Assembly (NCBI GenBank): GCA_050696075.1 | Contig: JBOGUF010000013.1 | Location: 1 to 47,744, forward strand | Origin: JBOGUF01 sp050696075 | GTDB taxonomy: Bacteria; Chloroflexota; Chloroflexia; Thermomicrobiales; UBA6265 | DNA: 47,744 bases | Direction of reading: 5' to 3' | In this document: piece after piece, positions 25,729 through 33,434 of the stretch | How the letters are laid out: every line of letters begins with the position of its first letter | Numbering within the stretch: position 1 is the first letter of the stretch | The notes under the pieces: model-generated | Database searches by the model: none | Told to the model about the DNA's origin: nothing | Seen by the model: the letters and a program-made list of their open reading frames with translations, nothing else | Position numbers and translations under genes: made by a program

Positions 25729-27189
25729 ATGCCTAATTGCACGCAGCCACAGTTCGGAATCGAAATCAGGCATCTGCGCCGACGGAAGGGGATCAAGCAA
25801 TATGAACTTGCCGCAGCGGCTGGTATCAAGCCCTCCGGCATGAGCCGCACTGAGCGCGGCAAGGAGTGCCTGGGGGAGGCTCCGACCTATCGAGTGATCG
25901 ATAAATTGGCCGACACACCGATCACGCGACGTCGGCTCCTCGAGCTAGGCGGCATCAGCGCAGCGGTCCACATCACGTTGGGCTCGGAGCGACGCCCCGC
26001 CGAGGCCGTTGACGGAGCGCAACACTGGCTGGACGTCGGCCGTGAGCACACTCGGCTCGGTCATCACGCGAAGGCGGCCGAGGCCTACGGGATCGCCGCG
26101 CAACGGGCCGAGGCAGCCGGCGCGTCAAGCGTCCATGCCCTAGCGCTGGCTCTCCGCGCCCAGGCTGGATGCGAACTCCACGAACTCGACGGAGTTGAGG
26201 CAGACGCAGCAATGGCTTTGAGGAGTCTCCGCCTGCCCGCGCACTTGGCACCGATCAAATTTCCGATGGCCGCGCTGCCCGGAGAAGAGCCGGCTCGACA
26301 ATTCATTGACCGCCTCAGCAAGGAGTTCGTCGACGATCTGGGGCCTGAGGCGTATGCCATTCTGGCCAAGGCGCAGGGCCGGGTCTGGCAGCAGAAAGGG
26401 CAAGGGTGGTATGCGGATGCCGACGCAGCCTTCGGAGCCCTGAGCGCGATCGGTGCCATGCGAGGAGATCATCGGTTGGAGGCCGAGGGCTACCACTTCC
26501 GCGGGCACAACGACCTGCGGCGAAGCACGGTCTTGGCGCCGGACACCGTGCCCGAATGGCGGGCAGTTAGAGATCGGGTCGGCGTTGATCTGGGGCGTGC
26601 GTGGTTTGGGGTCGCCCGTGAGTGTCGTCCGCCGGATGATTACGTGGCGCTGGGCTACGACTGGCGGGGCGAGGCGATAGCATGGCACATACTGGGAATG
26701 GACGACAGCGACGAGGCCAGGGAGGCCGTCGCGAACGCTCAGGCACTGCTGGGCGGCGGTCCGGGGCTGGCATCCCTCCTGGTGGATGAGGGGCGCCGGG
26801 ATCGGTCGGCTGGCGACGACGACGCGGCAGCCAGGGCGCTCCAAGAGGCGCTGGGGCTGGGCTGGGAATACCAGTCATTCTTCCTGGTCGCCGACGCCTG
26901 TAGCAAGCTGGCGGAAGTCGCCGATGCCTGGGATCACAGCAGCCCTGATGCGCTCACCTATGCCGCCGCCGCCGCAGTCGCGTGGCCACAAAAAGCCTAC
27001 CCCGCGGACTACGTCAGAGTTGAGCGGCTGTTCGCCCGGCTCAACGCCTCGCCGGAGCGGATGAAGGATGGAGTCACGGAATTGGTGACGGGAAACAATC
27101 TTCCCTTCACCATCCTCCGGTCAATGCCGGGTTTCAATCAAGGAGACGCGGTGATTCGGCTCGAAGAACTGGCACGGGGCCTCCAGTAG
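25729..27189 (+). CDS. XRE-type helix-turn-helix protein with TPR-like C-terminal domain
   Basis: A 486-residue regulator-like protein; the ATG at 25729 has an AAGGAG ribosome site 9 bases upstream. Residues 7-60 form an XRE helix-turn-helix (IKQYELAAAAGIKPSGMSRT). Residues 75-130 and beyond carry repeated helix pairs (HHAKAAEAYGIAAQRAEAAG, ALAAGCE-type helices) like TPR bundles in peptide-sensing regulators of the Rap/PlcR/Rgg sort. The internal segment LELGGISAAV lies between the two parts. It could sense a small molecule or peptide and control transfer or maintenance of the element; the ligand is unknown. Confidence 0.75.
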   Translation: MPNCTQPQFGIEIRHLRRRKGIKQYELAAAAGIKPSGMSRTERGKECLGEAPTYRVIDKLADTPITRRRLLELGGISAAVHITLGSERRPAEAVDGAQHWLDVGREHTRLGHHAKAAEAYGIAAQRAEAAGASSVHALALALRAQAGCELHELDGVEADAAMALRSLRLPAHLAPIKFPMAALPGEEPARQFIDRLSKEFVDDLGPEAYAILAKAQGRVWQQKGQGWYADADAAFGALSAIGAMRGDHRLEAEGYHFRGHNDLRRSTVLAPDTVPEWRAVRDRVGVDLGRAWFGVARECRPPDDYVALGYDWRGEAIAWHILGMDDSDEAREAVANAQALLGGGPGLASLLVDEGRRDRSAGDDDAAARALQEALGLGWEYQSFFLVADACSKLAEVADAWDHSSPDALTYAAAAAVAWPQKAYPADYVRVERLFARLNASPERMKDGVTELVTGNNLPFTILRSMPGFNQGDAVIRLEELARGLQ

Positions 27190-27211
27190 GGACGAAGCGA
27201 ATTCCTCGTTC

Positions 27212-27709
27212 TCACGTGTAGTACAGATGGGCAAGCTCACGCCGGCGGCGTCGCCGATTGAACTCGCGCTTGCCCAAGACCGATTTCAGGCGATTGCGTT
27301 CGATTCGCTGCTCTTGGATGCGGGCACGGTAGCGCTCGTGCATGATCTGCTCGAGAATGGATATCTCATGGTAGGTCAGAGAATCAAATATGGGGTCTAG
27401 AGAGTCGATTCGCCCTTCGTCAACGGCACGAATACGATCAAGGAGGCGCTCCCTGAGTTGTTCATCATCGGGTGAAGCCTCGGGGTTACTCGCGGGATCG
27501 ACTTCAGCGCCCCGTGGCTCTGATACCGACCTGGAGTCTACGCGCCGCTCCGATCCGGCCTGAGTTCGATCTTCTCCCAAGCCGTGGATGGGTAGAGCTC
27601 GCTCGGGCGGCCCGTGGATCGGTTGCTCATCGCGCTGAGGTTCATTCTTCGCGCCGCCGAACGGCTGTTGCCCTTCATCTGGTTGCCTTGGACGTCGTTC
27701 GATTGACAT
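27212..27709 (-). CDS. Hypothetical charged protein, probably from a leaderless message
   Basis: A 165-residue hydrophilic protein, disordered for its first 90 residues and helical after (LERIRAVDEGRI-type helices), ending with a basic region KREFNRRRRRRELAHLYYT that could bind nucleic acid. I choose the ATG at 27707-27709 since the strong promoter at 27720-27748 would start transcription about 4 bases before it; the longer frame to 27748 would lie inside that promoter. No family recognised. Confidence 0.55.
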   Translation of the reverse strand: MSIERRPRQPDEGQQPFGGAKNEPQRDEQPIHGPPERALPIHGLGEDRTQAGSERRVDSRSVSEPRGAEVDPASNPEASPDDEQLRERLLDRIRAVDEGRIDSLDPIFDSLTYHEISILEQIMHERYRARIQEQRIERNRLKSVLGKREFNRRRRRRELAHLYYT

Positions 27710-27719
27710 AGGTAGGCGG

Positions 27720-27748
27720 ATTCTAGCAATGCCTTTACATTGTGTCAA
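27720..27748 (-). promoter_or_regulatory. Divergent promoter (leftward), leaderless
   Basis: Minus strand: TTGACA (27748-27743), 17-base spacer, TAGAAT (27725-27720). Predicted start near 27713, 4 bases before the ATG at 27709, so the message is probably leaderless. The element overlaps the rightward promoter below, so polymerases would compete. Confidence 0.68.
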
Positions 27749-27762
27749 ATTTAGTTTATGAT
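27734..27762 (+). promoter_or_regulatory. Divergent promoter (rightward), leaderless
   Basis: Plus strand: TTTACA (27734-27739), 17-base spacer, TATGAT (27757-27762). Predicted start near 27769, about 5 bases before the ATG at 27774. No ribosome site precedes that ATG. The two face-to-face promoters overlap by 15 bases. Confidence 0.65.
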
Positions 27763-27773
27763 TCCGCTATTCT

Positions 27774-28238
27774 ATGCCACGCGACGAATACCAGTTCGGC
27801 CGCGGCCCCACACCAGAGGGGCCACTCCATCCAATCATGCTGCCACCCGAATTGGCAGATTTTCTCCGGGACCAGGACCTCACCGCGCTCTTCCACGCCT
27901 CGGACACCGGCACTCTCGTCGTGGTCAAGGTCCCATCCGTCGACTTGGTGACTCTACGCGGACCGGTACCGATCGCCCTGGTTCACGAGCTCTACGACCA
28001 TCCCCGCTCCCCTGTCGTCCGCACGCGCTTTGGCGCGCTCGCGCAGCAGGAGCAAATTGCCCCCCTGTTTTATGACGAGTTGCTGCGCCACCGCCTGAGC
28101 AAGCGCCTGCGCAACCGCACCGCCGAGCAGATCCCCCAACTGCTCACCACCGCCAACCGGTTGCTTGCCGCCATCCCGGCCAACCAGCGCGACTTCGACC
28201 ACGCCAAAGCCGAGGCGATGGAGGTGACCAGCCGATGA
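27774..28238 (+). CDS. Hypothetical element protein
   Basis: A 154-residue soluble protein, first of the SSB-like operon. The N-terminal half is strand-rich (FHASDTGTLVVVKVPSVDL), the rest helical with many Arg/Leu residues (RLSKRLRNRTAEQIPQLL). No recognised family. Its stop overlaps the next gene's ATG (ATGA), and transcription starts from a leaderless promoter. Confidence 0.6.
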   Translation: MPRDEYQFGRGPTPEGPLHPIMLPPELADFLRDQDLTALFHASDTGTLVVVKVPSVDLVTLRGPVPIALVHELYDHPRSPVVRTRFGALAQQEQIAPLFYDELLRHRLSKRLRNRTAEQIPQLLTTANRLLAAIPANQRDFDHAKAEAMEVTSR

Positions 28239-28414
28239 GAACGTCTCATGAGCTGACGGACGACGAACTCTTCGAACTCTGCCGCCTCCATGGCATCCAG
28301 CCGACCATCCCCTACTCGCAGCTTGAGGCTGAAACGGTGCATCGCGGCGTCGGCGTCACGACCATTGCTCGAGAACACCTTATCGGCCGACTCCGGGAGG
28401 TGGGGGTGCTGTGA
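28235..28414 (+). CDS. Small hypothetical protein between overlapping genes
   Basis: A 59-residue product, MRTSHELTDDELFELCRLHG at its start, ending RLREVGVL. It overlaps the gene before it by ATGA and the gene after it by GTGA, the tight chaining that supports a real gene despite its size. Helical and acidic, function unknown. Confidence 0.6.
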   Translation: MRTSHELTDDELFELCRLHGIQPTIPYSQLEAETVHRGVGVTTIAREHLIGRLREVGVL

Positions 28415-29220
28415 GCGAGCGTCGCAGGGCTCAACCTCCTTCCCCACCCGAGCGCGAGACGAAGCGCTGGGATACCGAGGCGATCGCCGACGCCTTAGGC
28501 GTGCCCATTGAATCACGCGTCGACCAGCTCTACGGCCAGGGCGTGCGCTTTCGACTGGGACAGTCGCCAGGCACAGAGCTGGAGCTTTTTCCCACCAGTC
28601 GCACGGTGCGGGTCACGAGCGAGGATATGCAACTGAGCCTCTTTCGCCAGGATCCACCCCAGCTTGCAGACGAGGGCGTTCTCTTCGAGCTGCCAAGCCG
28701 CGCCAGCCGCCGCTGGCTCTCTGTCTCACCCGACGGTGTTGCAACCCTGTTCTACGAGCCTGCGACGTCATCAGAGGCCACAGAATCGGCGTCACAGACG
28801 CCTGACACCGTCGAATACCCCAATAGTCGCCGCGCGGATGACGACGCCGTCTCAGACGATTCTGCGGCGCCACACGCGGTCTCTAAAAGCCTGTCGCCCG
28901 ACTCACCAAGCAGCCAGGAGCAGGAAGCGCGGGTTCGTCTGGCCGGCCGGCTTGGCACCGACGTGCGCTACCGCACAACCAGAAACGGCAAGCTCGTCGC
29001 CTCGTTTCCTCTGGGGATCAAGGAGGAAGACGGCTCGACCCGCTGGCAGGATGTCTTGGTCTTCGGAGAGCGCGCGGCCAACCTTCGCGCCGGCGCAGCG
29101 CCGACAAAGGGTCAGTACACCGAGGTTATCGGTTATGTCCACCAGCGCGAGGTGACGGGCAAAGACGGCCAGCGCCGGACCGTCGAGGAACTCTATGCGG
29201 TGGTCGTCAAGGCACGGTAA
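28411..29220 (+). CDS. Protein with C-terminal single-stranded DNA-binding (SSB-like OB) domain
   Basis: A 269-residue protein starting at GTG. Residues from about 170 to the end look like a plasmid-type SSB OB fold: VRLAGRLGTDVRYRTTRNGK, FPLGIKEEDG, WQDVLVFGERA and EVIGYVHQREVTGKDGQRR, in the order of SSB strands. The first 120 residues form an unknown domain, followed by a Ser/Thr/Asp-rich linker. It would coat single strands during transfer or replication of the element. Confidence 0.75.
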   Translation: MSERRRAQPPSPPERETKRWDTEAIADALGVPIESRVDQLYGQGVRFRLGQSPGTELELFPTSRTVRVTSEDMQLSLFRQDPPQLADEGVLFELPSRASRRWLSVSPDGVATLFYEPATSSEATESASQTPDTVEYPNSRRADDDAVSDDSAAPHAVSKSLSPDSPSSQEQEARVRLAGRLGTDVRYRTTRNGKLVASFPLGIKEEDGSTRWQDVLVFGERAANLRAGAAPTKGQYTEVIGYVHQREVTGKDGQRRTVEELYAVVVKAR

Positions 29221-29265
29221 TCGATCATCCGGCCAACCGTCCATGCGGACCGCCAACCAAGCATT

Positions 29266-29694
29266 ATGACAAACGAACGTGAGCCCATCCGACTCCCCAC
29301 CTACAAACCGGTGCTGCGCGCCTACGAGCGGCTGGTCGAGGCGTACCTGACCAACCCGACGCCGGCGCACCTGGAGCGGGTCTGGCAGCAGGAACTGCGG
29401 TTGCGCCAGGAGCTGGTCAAGCCCGGGCGCTTTCAGCTCGGCCGGATGGTGCAGACAATCGGCGCCCACAACGCGCTCGCCGAGGCCTTCCACCTGCCCG
29501 AAGAATTCATCCTCCGCCACATGCACGGCGACTGGGGCGACTTGCCGGCCGAGGACATCCAGGCCAACGAGGACGCGCTGCGCCACGGCGCTCGCCTCCT
29601 CTCTGCCTACCGCACGCGCCTGGACAGCAAACTTTGGGTGATCACCGAGTGGGATCGCAGCGCAACGACGTTGCTGCTTCCCGAGGAGTACTGA
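29266..29694 (+). CDS. Conserved plasmid/phage-type hypothetical protein
   Basis: A 142-residue protein with the typical ending of a family common on plasmids and other mobile elements: MHGDWGDLPAEDIQANEDAL, then RLLSAYRTR, LWVITEWDRSATTLLLPEEY. Biochemical role not known. A paralogue (34755-35183) carries the same signature on the opposite strand, so the two copies bracket the Rep and partition genes. Confidence 0.75.
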   Translation: MTNEREPIRLPTYKPVLRAYERLVEAYLTNPTPAHLERVWQQELRLRQELVKPGRFQLGRMVQTIGAHNALAEAFHLPEEFILRHMHGDWGDLPAEDIQANEDALRHGARLLSAYRTRLDSKLWVITEWDRSATTLLLPEEY

Positions 29695-29704
29695 CCTTGG
29701 ACGC

Positions 29705-30067
29705 ATGAAAGAGCAACAACCGGGGAAAGAATCCCAATCCGAACCGATGACGCCCCGCGAGGCGGCCAAGGACCTGATTCGCAAGCAGATGCAGGCCGGG
29801 GCCACCCTAGAGACGTTGCTCAACACACATCCATCCGCCTGGGACGAGCGCTATTCGGCGACGGTGGGCGGCACGATCTGGCGCGGCGCGGGAGCAACGC
29901 GCGAGTACCGAGCGTTGGAGGTCGACCAGGTCGGCGTCCGGCAAATCGACGGGCAGGAGTGCTGGGGGATCTTTCCCCTGCGCGAGATCTACGCCGAGGT
30001 CTGGGAAGAAGAGCACCCGGACGAGCTTCCACCCGGCGAGCTATTGCAGCAGAAGCAGCTGCTCTAA
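29705..30067 (+). CDS. Hypothetical element protein
   Basis: A 120-residue protein with an N-terminal helical segment (AAKDLIRKQMQAGATLETLL) and a beta-rich middle (GVRQIDGQECWGIFPLREIY). No family recognised. It lies 10 bases after the preceding gene and its stop TAA overlaps a further small reading frame (TAATG). Last clear gene of the operon before the structured RNA candidate and terminator. Confidence 0.58.
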   Translation: MKEQQPGKESQSEPMTPREAAKDLIRKQMQAGATLETLLNTHPSAWDERYSATVGGTIWRGAGATREYRALEVDQVGVRQIDGQECWGIFPLREIYAEVWEEEHPDELPPGELLQQKQLL

Positions 30068-30240
30068 TGTTCGCGGGGCTGCGGCCGACCAGCGTGATGA
30101 TCGCCCGTCGCACGATGCCGCAGCCGTCGGCCGCGCCTCCGTTCCGATCGTTCTGTCTCGACCAGCCTCCCCTCCCCCACACGGTGCAGGGCCGTATCAC
30201 CCGCAGGGCCACAGCAGGCGCGAAGGAGCCGCAGGCTTGA
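30067..30240 (+). CDS. Possible small hypothetical gene
   Basis: A 57-codon frame starts MFAGLRPTSVMIARRTMPQP with TAATG overlap to the gene before it. It is basic and Pro/Ala-rich with no motif, so it could be real and coupled or merely chance coding in a GC-rich region. The rest of 30241-30347 shows no gene, only scattered short inverted repeats. Confidence 0.28.
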   Translation: MFAGLRPTSVMIARRTMPQPSAAPPFRSFCLDQPPLPHTVQGRITRRATAGAKEPQA

Positions 30241-30347
30241 CGCCGGCCGCAGAAGTCGTGTGACACGCTGAGGAAGCTGGGCGACGCAGCGAAACGTACG
30301 TCCTTCTCGCCTCGCAGGGCTCTCTGCCAGCTGACGGGGGGTGTCTG

Positions 30348-30509
30348 CCGCGGTTGCCCCTGCCGAACACAGAAGGTGTTCGAGCAACTCCGGTGTGCGC
30401 AGCACACCCCTGCGAAGCAGGCTTGGGGCGACCGCGGAGGACGGGAGGTGGCCGGCAAAACTCGACGACAGGAGCGGTTGAGCGAAGCGGTGGCGGCCAC
30501 CCCCCGTCC
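30348..30509 (+). ncRNA. Candidate structured RNA: cloverleaf plus long hairpin
   Basis: The arms CCGCGGTTGCCCC (30348-30360) and GGGGCGACCGCGG (30425-30437) pair over 13 bases (one U-G), closing a junction of three perfect hairpins: CGAACAC/GTGTTCG (30364-30370 with 30376-30382), GGTGTGC/GCACACC (30392-30398 with 30402-30408) and CCTGC/GCAGG (30409-30413 with 30417-30421, GAA loop). A second stem follows directly: 30439-30454 pairs with 30494-30509 over 16 bases with one A-C mismatch. A terminator comes next at 30520. This layered pairing is far beyond chance and suggests an RNA or a DNA secondary-structure site. It is 90 bases, but lacks tRNA landmarks. Confidence 0.6.
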
Positions 30510-30519
30510 GGAGGACCCA

Positions 30520-30540
30520 CCCCGCCAGGGCGGGGTTTTT
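30520..30540 (+). terminator. Intrinsic terminator
   Basis: CCCCGC, a 4-base loop CAGG, GCGGGG and then five T residues. It points rightward and would end the SSB-like operon and the RNA candidate. The reverse strand lacks a T run, so it is one-directional. Confidence 0.85.
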
Positions 30541-30691
30541 CCCTCCAGCTCCTCGGTCCGTGAGGACCCATCGTAGTAGTCGTTCGGGTAGTCGGTCGTG
30601 TGGACGATCGGAAGGCAGGAGAAGAGCTAGGAGACCACCTAGGCGTTGATCGAGCGATCGGGGACGAAACGTCCTCGATCACCGGTCGTGT
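30541..30691. other. Gap between terminator and rep gene end
   Basis: I see no gene or RNA structure here. The rep-like gene ends at 30692 on the other strand, so the two transcripts converge across this stretch. Confidence 0.4.
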
Positions 30692-31927
30692 TCACTGCGA
30701 TGCGGGCGGACTCGCCTCGTCGTCCCGCAGACCGACCAGATCCTCAAGCACGGCGAAGAAGAAGGCCATCTGGGCCTTCACCGGCAGCCCGAAGTCGTTC
30801 TCCCCTGCCCTGCTGCGAATGCTGCCGGTGCGTTCCTTGGTCAATGCCCGCGCCTGATACATGCGATCCAGAAACCCATTGCGGTCCAGTGCCGAGCGCT
30901 TGAGCAGGTTGTAGGCCCGAGTAACCGAGGATGAGAGGGGCGCCTGGTCGTTGAACTCGCGAGCAAAGTCAGTGATGAAGGCCAGGAGGACCTCGCGATC
31001 CTCGTCGTAGACCGGCTTGGCTCGTCGGCCCCGGCGGCGCGGGGCGCGTGCATCAACCTGGTCGCTGGCGCCGCTGGTCGGCTGCGGCGGAGGTAGCATT
31101 GGCTGAACCTGGCGGCGGCGCTGCCAATCGGCGATCGCTTCTCCAAGCGGCACGGTCTTGGCCGGCTCGCCGCTTCGCTGGCGAGCTGAGTTGGTGCTAG
31201 AGGTCTCGAATTGCTCAGGTCCCGTATGCCTGAAGACCGGCACGGGCTGCTCCGTCGTTTCGTTCTCTTTCTCGTGTGATGTCCTTCGAATTTCGAAAGT
31301 ATTTTCTTGTTTAGAAGACTGGTTCTTGTTAGTGTCAAGCGGCACCGTGACGGTCTGGCTTGACACGGTGGGCGTGTTTTCGCGAGCCGTGTCAAGAAAA
31401 CTTGACACGGTGGATGCATCGTGAATTTCGCGCTCAGGTGGCCCGTTTTGCCCCGTCTGATCGACGGGCGCGTGGTCGTAGATGCGAAGATTGGAGACGG
31501 GAAGGACGCGGTAGCCGTTACGCGCCCACTTGCCCGACTCCCGCCGGTTGCCCTTGACGACGAGGAGCACCGGCTGACCCTGGAAGCGGAACTCCGCCAG
31601 GCTCTTGACCCGCTCGTTGGCCATCTGGCGTGAGCAACCCATCGCCCGGGCGAGCTCGGCTTGGGACGGGTAGCAATAACCCTCCCCGTCCATGTAGGTC
31701 GCCAGCGTGCAGAGCGTCTTCCAATCGCGATCTGAGACGGACGCCAAGAGCCCCGACGTCCGCGCGGCGAGGTACAGCTTGACGAACAGCCGCTCGGTGA
31801 CGTGGCCGGCGAACAGGTCGAATTCGCGCTGAAACTCGACGGTGAGAAGCGTGTCCGCTTCCCGCCGGTCCGGCACAGACTGCGGCAAAATATTATGTTG
31901 ATCTGGGTCTCTGCGTTTTTTAGCCAT
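30692..31927 (-). CDS. Replication initiator-like protein with helix-turn-helix
   Basis: A 411-residue protein whose ATG has a GGAG site. Residues about 35-130 hold a winged-helix/Rep-like domain with KTLCTLATYMDGEGYCYPSQ leading into a helix-turn-helix PSQAELARAMGCSRQ, and a long Ser/Thr/Asn-rich, Gln-rich linker of about 150 residues separates it from an Arg-rich C-terminal domain ending DFGLPVKAQMAFFFAVLEDL. Position beside parA and its partner, and the family-like N-terminus, suggest plasmid replication initiation, although a regulator is possible. A repeat-covered promoter lies upstream. Confidence 0.62.
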   Translation of the reverse strand: MAKKRRDPDQHNILPQSVPDRREADTLLTVEFQREFDLFAGHVTERLFVKLYLAARTSGLLASVSDRDWKTLCTLATYMDGEGYCYPSQAELARAMGCSRQMANERVKSLAEFRFQGQPVLLVVKGNRRESGKWARNGYRVLPVSNLRIYDHAPVDQTGQNGPPEREIHDASTVSSFLDTARENTPTVSSQTVTVPLDTNKNQSSKQENTFEIRRTSHEKENETTEQPVPVFRHTGPEQFETSSTNSARQRSGEPAKTVPLGEAIADWQRRRQVQPMLPPPQPTSGASDQVDARAPRRRGRRAKPVYDEDREVLLAFITDFAREFNDQAPLSSSVTRAYNLLKRSALDRNGFLDRMYQARALTKERTGSIRSRAGENDFGLPVKAQMAFFFAVLEDLVGLRDDEASPPASQ

Positions 31928-32056
31928 AGCGACTCCGCCGGCCTTGACTGGCTCCGGAGGGTCTGCTAGGCTCGCACTGGACAGGGAGGCGGTTAGCAGA
32001 AGGTTCCTGCGGGGACAGTCTGGTGACCGTCTTTCTTTATGCAGTTGTCAAGATTC

Positions 32057-32087
32057 AGCATAGCAACACCGGGTGGAGTGTTGTCAA
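32057..32087 (-). promoter_or_regulatory. Promoter of the rep-like gene with operator-like inverted repeat
   Basis: Minus-strand TTGACA (32087-32082) and TATGCT (32062-32057), 19 bases apart. Between them sits the inverted repeat CAACAC-N8-GTGTTG (32064-32083). Reverse-oriented 9-bp units (32084-32110) cover the -35 box, so a bound partition protein would repress rep. The transcript leader is about 125 bases (31928-32050), with no other feature seen. Confidence 0.5.
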
Positions 32088-32092
32088 TCCAC

Positions 32093-32174
32093 CTCTCCGA
32101 CATCTCATAACGTGTGAGGTGTCATTCCCGTCGGATGCGTCGGATATGTGTGAGAGGTACGAGCATTACGAGGG
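32093..32174. repeat. 9-bp phased repeat cluster B (inverted pair of arrays)
   Basis: From 32112 to 32174 seven units keep strict 9-base phase on the plus strand, including GTGTGAGGT at 32112, GTCGGATAT at 32139 and GTACGAGCA at 32157. To the left two units run on the minus strand (GTCGGAGAG at 32101-32093, TTATGAGAT at 32110-32102). The arrays diverge about 32111, giving a palindromic centre upstream of rep. The last unit overlaps the stop codon of the RHH gene. Confidence 0.75.
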
Positions 32175-32474
32175 ATCATCCCCGGTCGAGACTTCGGACA
32201 GCAGGGGTTTGAGCTCGTCCAGGTGCTCCAGGCCGTACTCGATCAGCGTCTCCAGAAAGAGCGACTTGTTGACCGAGCTGGGGTAGAGCGCGTGGTTGAT
32301 GTCGCGGTAGACTTGGTCGATCCGCTCGGAGAGATCGGTGGCAATGTAGTAGCTGCGTCGCTCACGGGTGCGAGCAGTCGTCGGCTTGCGGCCGACCGCG
32401 TGCCGGGTGAACCGCTGGCTCAGCTTGGCGATGCGATCCTCAGCCACGGGGCGTCCCTCCTTGGGTCTGGTCAA
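32166..32474 (-). CDS. Ribbon-helix-helix partition/DNA-binding protein (ParB-like partner of ParA)
   Basis: A 102-residue protein. After a basic N-terminus rich in Arg and Lys, residues about 45-95 fit a ribbon-helix-helix: strand RRSYYIATD, helix LSERIDQVYRDINHA, turn, helix NKSLFLETLIEYGLEHLDEL. This is the fold of CopG, ParG and omega proteins that act as centromere-binding partners in type Ib ParA systems. It overlaps the end of parA by 35 bases. Its likely target is the 9-bp phased repeats; omega of pSM19035 binds 7-bp repeats in the same way. Confidence 0.75.
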   Translation of the reverse strand: MTRPKEGRPVAEDRIAKLSQRFTRHAVGRKPTTARTRERRSYYIATDLSERIDQVYRDINHALYPSSVNKSLFLETLIEYGLEHLDELKPLLSEVSTGDDPS

Positions 32475-33258
32475 GGACGAAGCGGCCCAGGTCCCGGTAG
32501 GCCTCGACTACCTCGCGCTTGGTCTTCTCGTCGGCGCTGGAGCCGACCTCGTGGGCAAAGATCGAGCACCCGGCCGCCCAGGCGTTTTGCAGCATCACGC
32601 GCTTCCTGAGTTCCAGGGGCGCCAGCATCGGGACGGAGCCGCGCAGGTCCTGCAGGATCTTCCTGGCCATGGCCGAGTCCTGTACCAGGTTCGGTACGAC
32701 CCCGAGCACCTCGATCTGGATGTTGAGCCCGCGCTCGACCGACTCGATCTGGTCGAAGAGCAGTTCCAGCGCGCGCACCGACGTCGCCTCGGCCTGGATG
32801 GGGATGAGGACCTCGCGCGCCGCGTTGAGCGCGTTGTCGGTGAGGTTGCCCAACACCGGCGGGCAGTCGATCAGGATGTAGTCGTAGTGGTTGTTCAGTT
32901 GACCCAGCAGGTTCTTGAGCTTGTGCTCGCGGTTGCGGGCCAGGTAGAGCGCCTGCTCGGCGAGCATGAGCTGGTAGGAGGCGGGGATGACGTGCAGCGG
33001 CTCGGCGGCCTTGGTCTGGCGTTGAATGAGGTCGACGAGTCGCACCGGTTCCTTGCTGGTTAGGGCGTCGTAGAGCGTCGGGTGGGCGTTGAGGTAGCAT
33101 TCCTGCAACCCCAACCCCTCGGTCAGGTGGCCCTGGGGATCCAGGTCGACGAGCAGCACGCGCTGGCCCAGGTCGGCCAAGGCGGCGCCGAGGTTGATGG
33201 CCAAGGTGGTTTTGCCCACCCCGCCCTTCTGGTTGCAAATGGCGATCGTGTGTGTCAT
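32440..33258 (-). CDS. ParA-family partition ATPase
   Basis: A 272-residue Walker-type ParA (from the ATG at 33256-33258; a longer start at 33294 adds 12 residues and is nearly leaderless from the promoter at 33304). The deviant Walker A KGGVGKTT is at residues 11-18, the A' motif VLLVDLDPQG follows near residue 35, and Walker B DYILIDCPPVLGNLTDNAL is near residue 110-130. It moves plasmid copies to daughter cells with a DNA-binding partner, here the RHH protein. The operon is leftward. Confidence 0.92.
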   Translation of the reverse strand: MTHTIAICNQKGGVGKTTLAINLGAALADLGQRVLLVDLDPQGHLTEGLGLQECYLNAHPTLYDALTSKEPVRLVDLIQRQTKAAEPLHVIPASYQLMLAEQALYLARNREHKLKNLLGQLNNHYDYILIDCPPVLGNLTDNALNAAREVLIPIQAEATSVRALELLFDQIESVERGLNIQIEVLGVVPNLVQDSAMARKILQDLRGSVPMLAPLELRKRVMLQNAWAAGCSIFAHEVGSSADEKTKREVVEAYRDLGRFVLDQTQGGTPRG

Positions 33259-33283
33259 AGCGGAGACGTCATCCGGTGCGCTG

Positions 33284-33310
33284 GTGTCATACATCTCTCA
33301 CATATCCTAC
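33284..33310 (-). repeat. 9-bp phased repeat cluster C
   Basis: Three minus-strand units in perfect phase: GTATGACAC (33292-33284), GTGAGAGAT (33301-33293) and GTAGGATAT (33310-33302). They cover the -10 and start region of the parA promoter. Confidence 0.72.
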
Positions 33311-33332
33311 ATGAATGTACGTACACTGTCAA
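33304..33332 (-). promoter_or_regulatory. Promoter of the parA operon
   Basis: Minus-strand TTGACA (33332-33327), 17-base spacer containing the perfect palindrome TGTACGTACA (33316-33325), TAGGAT (33309-33304). Start predicted near 33297. Reverse 9-bp units of cluster C overlap the -10 box and the start, an arrangement suited to autorepression. Confidence 0.75.
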
Positions 33333-33434
33333 TGACCAATTTGCGGGCGCCTCGTTGGCCTCGGAACTATGCGACATATCCATGGAGGCACACCTGACCA
33401 CCGAGGAGTAGGAGAGTGGTGACGCCACGTACAC

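Noticed and set aside
30348..30437. Cloverleaf considered as a tRNA
   Set aside because: The closing stem is 13 bp, the arms do not have tRNA sizes, and there is no TTCRA-type T loop or CCA-side layout.
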